From: SAR324 cluster bacterium
GTDB taxonomy: Bacteria; SAR324; NAC60-12
Direction of reading: 5' to 3'
DNA length: 64,000 nucleotides
Assembly: GCA_028281495.1 (NCBI GenBank)
Contig: JANQJU010000020.1
Location: 1-64,000 of the forward strand
Both the position numbers and the translations under genes were made by a program. The notes beneath the pieces are model-generated. The model had not been told where the DNA came from and made no database searches. It was given only the letters and a program-made list of their open reading frames with translations. Shown one piece after another: positions 62,168 to 64,000 of the stretch (within the stretch, counting starts at the first letter, position 1; each line of letters opens with the position of its first letter).

Positions 62168-64000
<1,833 letters not shown>

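Overview
The window comes from a Gram-negative bacterium. The evidence is periplasmic SurA-type and LpoB-type proteins, several outer-membrane beta-barrel candidates, lipoproteins with lipoboxes, an LPS-type glycosyltransferase and a Tat-like secreted phosphatase. Class I lysyl-tRNA synthetase, GluQ, DUF3501, an agmatinase-like guanidinase candidate and many His-Asp signalling proteins fit an environmental proteobacterium, perhaps of deltaproteobacterial or SAR324 grade. The species cannot be fixed from the sequence. No rRNA, tRNA, CRISPR array, prophage or intact insertion sequence was seen.

Layout. 1-8 kb: a partial HTH protein, an AT-rich gap, then a minus-strand run of envelope genes (PpiC/SurA-like isomerase, secreted proteins, DUF3187 barrel, purple-acid-phosphatase-like enzyme, COG3014 lipoprotein, LpoB-like lipoprotein, small barrel). 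8-16.5 kb: plus-strand core genes (HEAT/TPR protein, metK, HPr, aroE, xseA, phosphofructokinase). 16.5-18.3 kb: a secreted metzincin protease and a small barrel on the minus strand. 18.5-22.6 kb: a ureohydrolase that looks like a guanidine hydrolase, followed by a three-gene ABC importer; together they could take up guanidine and release urea and ammonia. 22.6-31 kb: a duplicated STAS pair, M16 peptidase, a periplasmic repeat protein, a chemoreceptor, a GT39 transferase and a LytS-like kinase. 31-33 kb: a long Sel1-repeat protein. 33.1-37.1 kb: an accessory stretch with a HicB antitoxin, a MarR regulator, a truncated acetyltransferase, a SnoaL-like protein, a MITE-like element, a GFA protein and DUF2798, joined by a repeated MarR-type operator. 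37.1-45 kb: an XRE-cupin regulator divergent from an SDR plus QueA-paralogue operon, then a signalling block (LytTR regulator, 1209-residue hybrid kinase, REC-cyclase). 44.9-49.3 kb: an oxidative-stress block (thiol peroxidase; PerR-like regulator, rubrerythrin, Fe-S oxidoreductase, DUF3501) with a parS-like site between the two halves. 49.5-54.8 kb: lysS class I, gluQ, an AAA/PD-(D/E)XK protein and a beta-hydroxyacid dehydrogenase. 54.9-57.3 kb: two tandem paralogues with a clear voltage-sensor domain and a bestrophin-like remainder instead of a pore domain. 57.5-64 kb: small unknowns, CARDB protein, GT2, DUF5665, TerB-like, DUF3467 and the ligA gene, which runs off the right edge.

A recurring feature is short perfect or near-perfect tandem repeats with periods mostly divisible by three (6, 12, 15 and 24 bp) placed at gene starts, gene ends or just upstream of genes (2.85, 29.8, 37.2, 51.1 and 60.4 kb), plus a 20-bp array at 31.0 kb. 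The most interesting leads are the voltage-sensor/bestrophin-like tandem pair, the guanidine uptake-hydrolysis operon, the MarR operator set and the parS-like palindrome.
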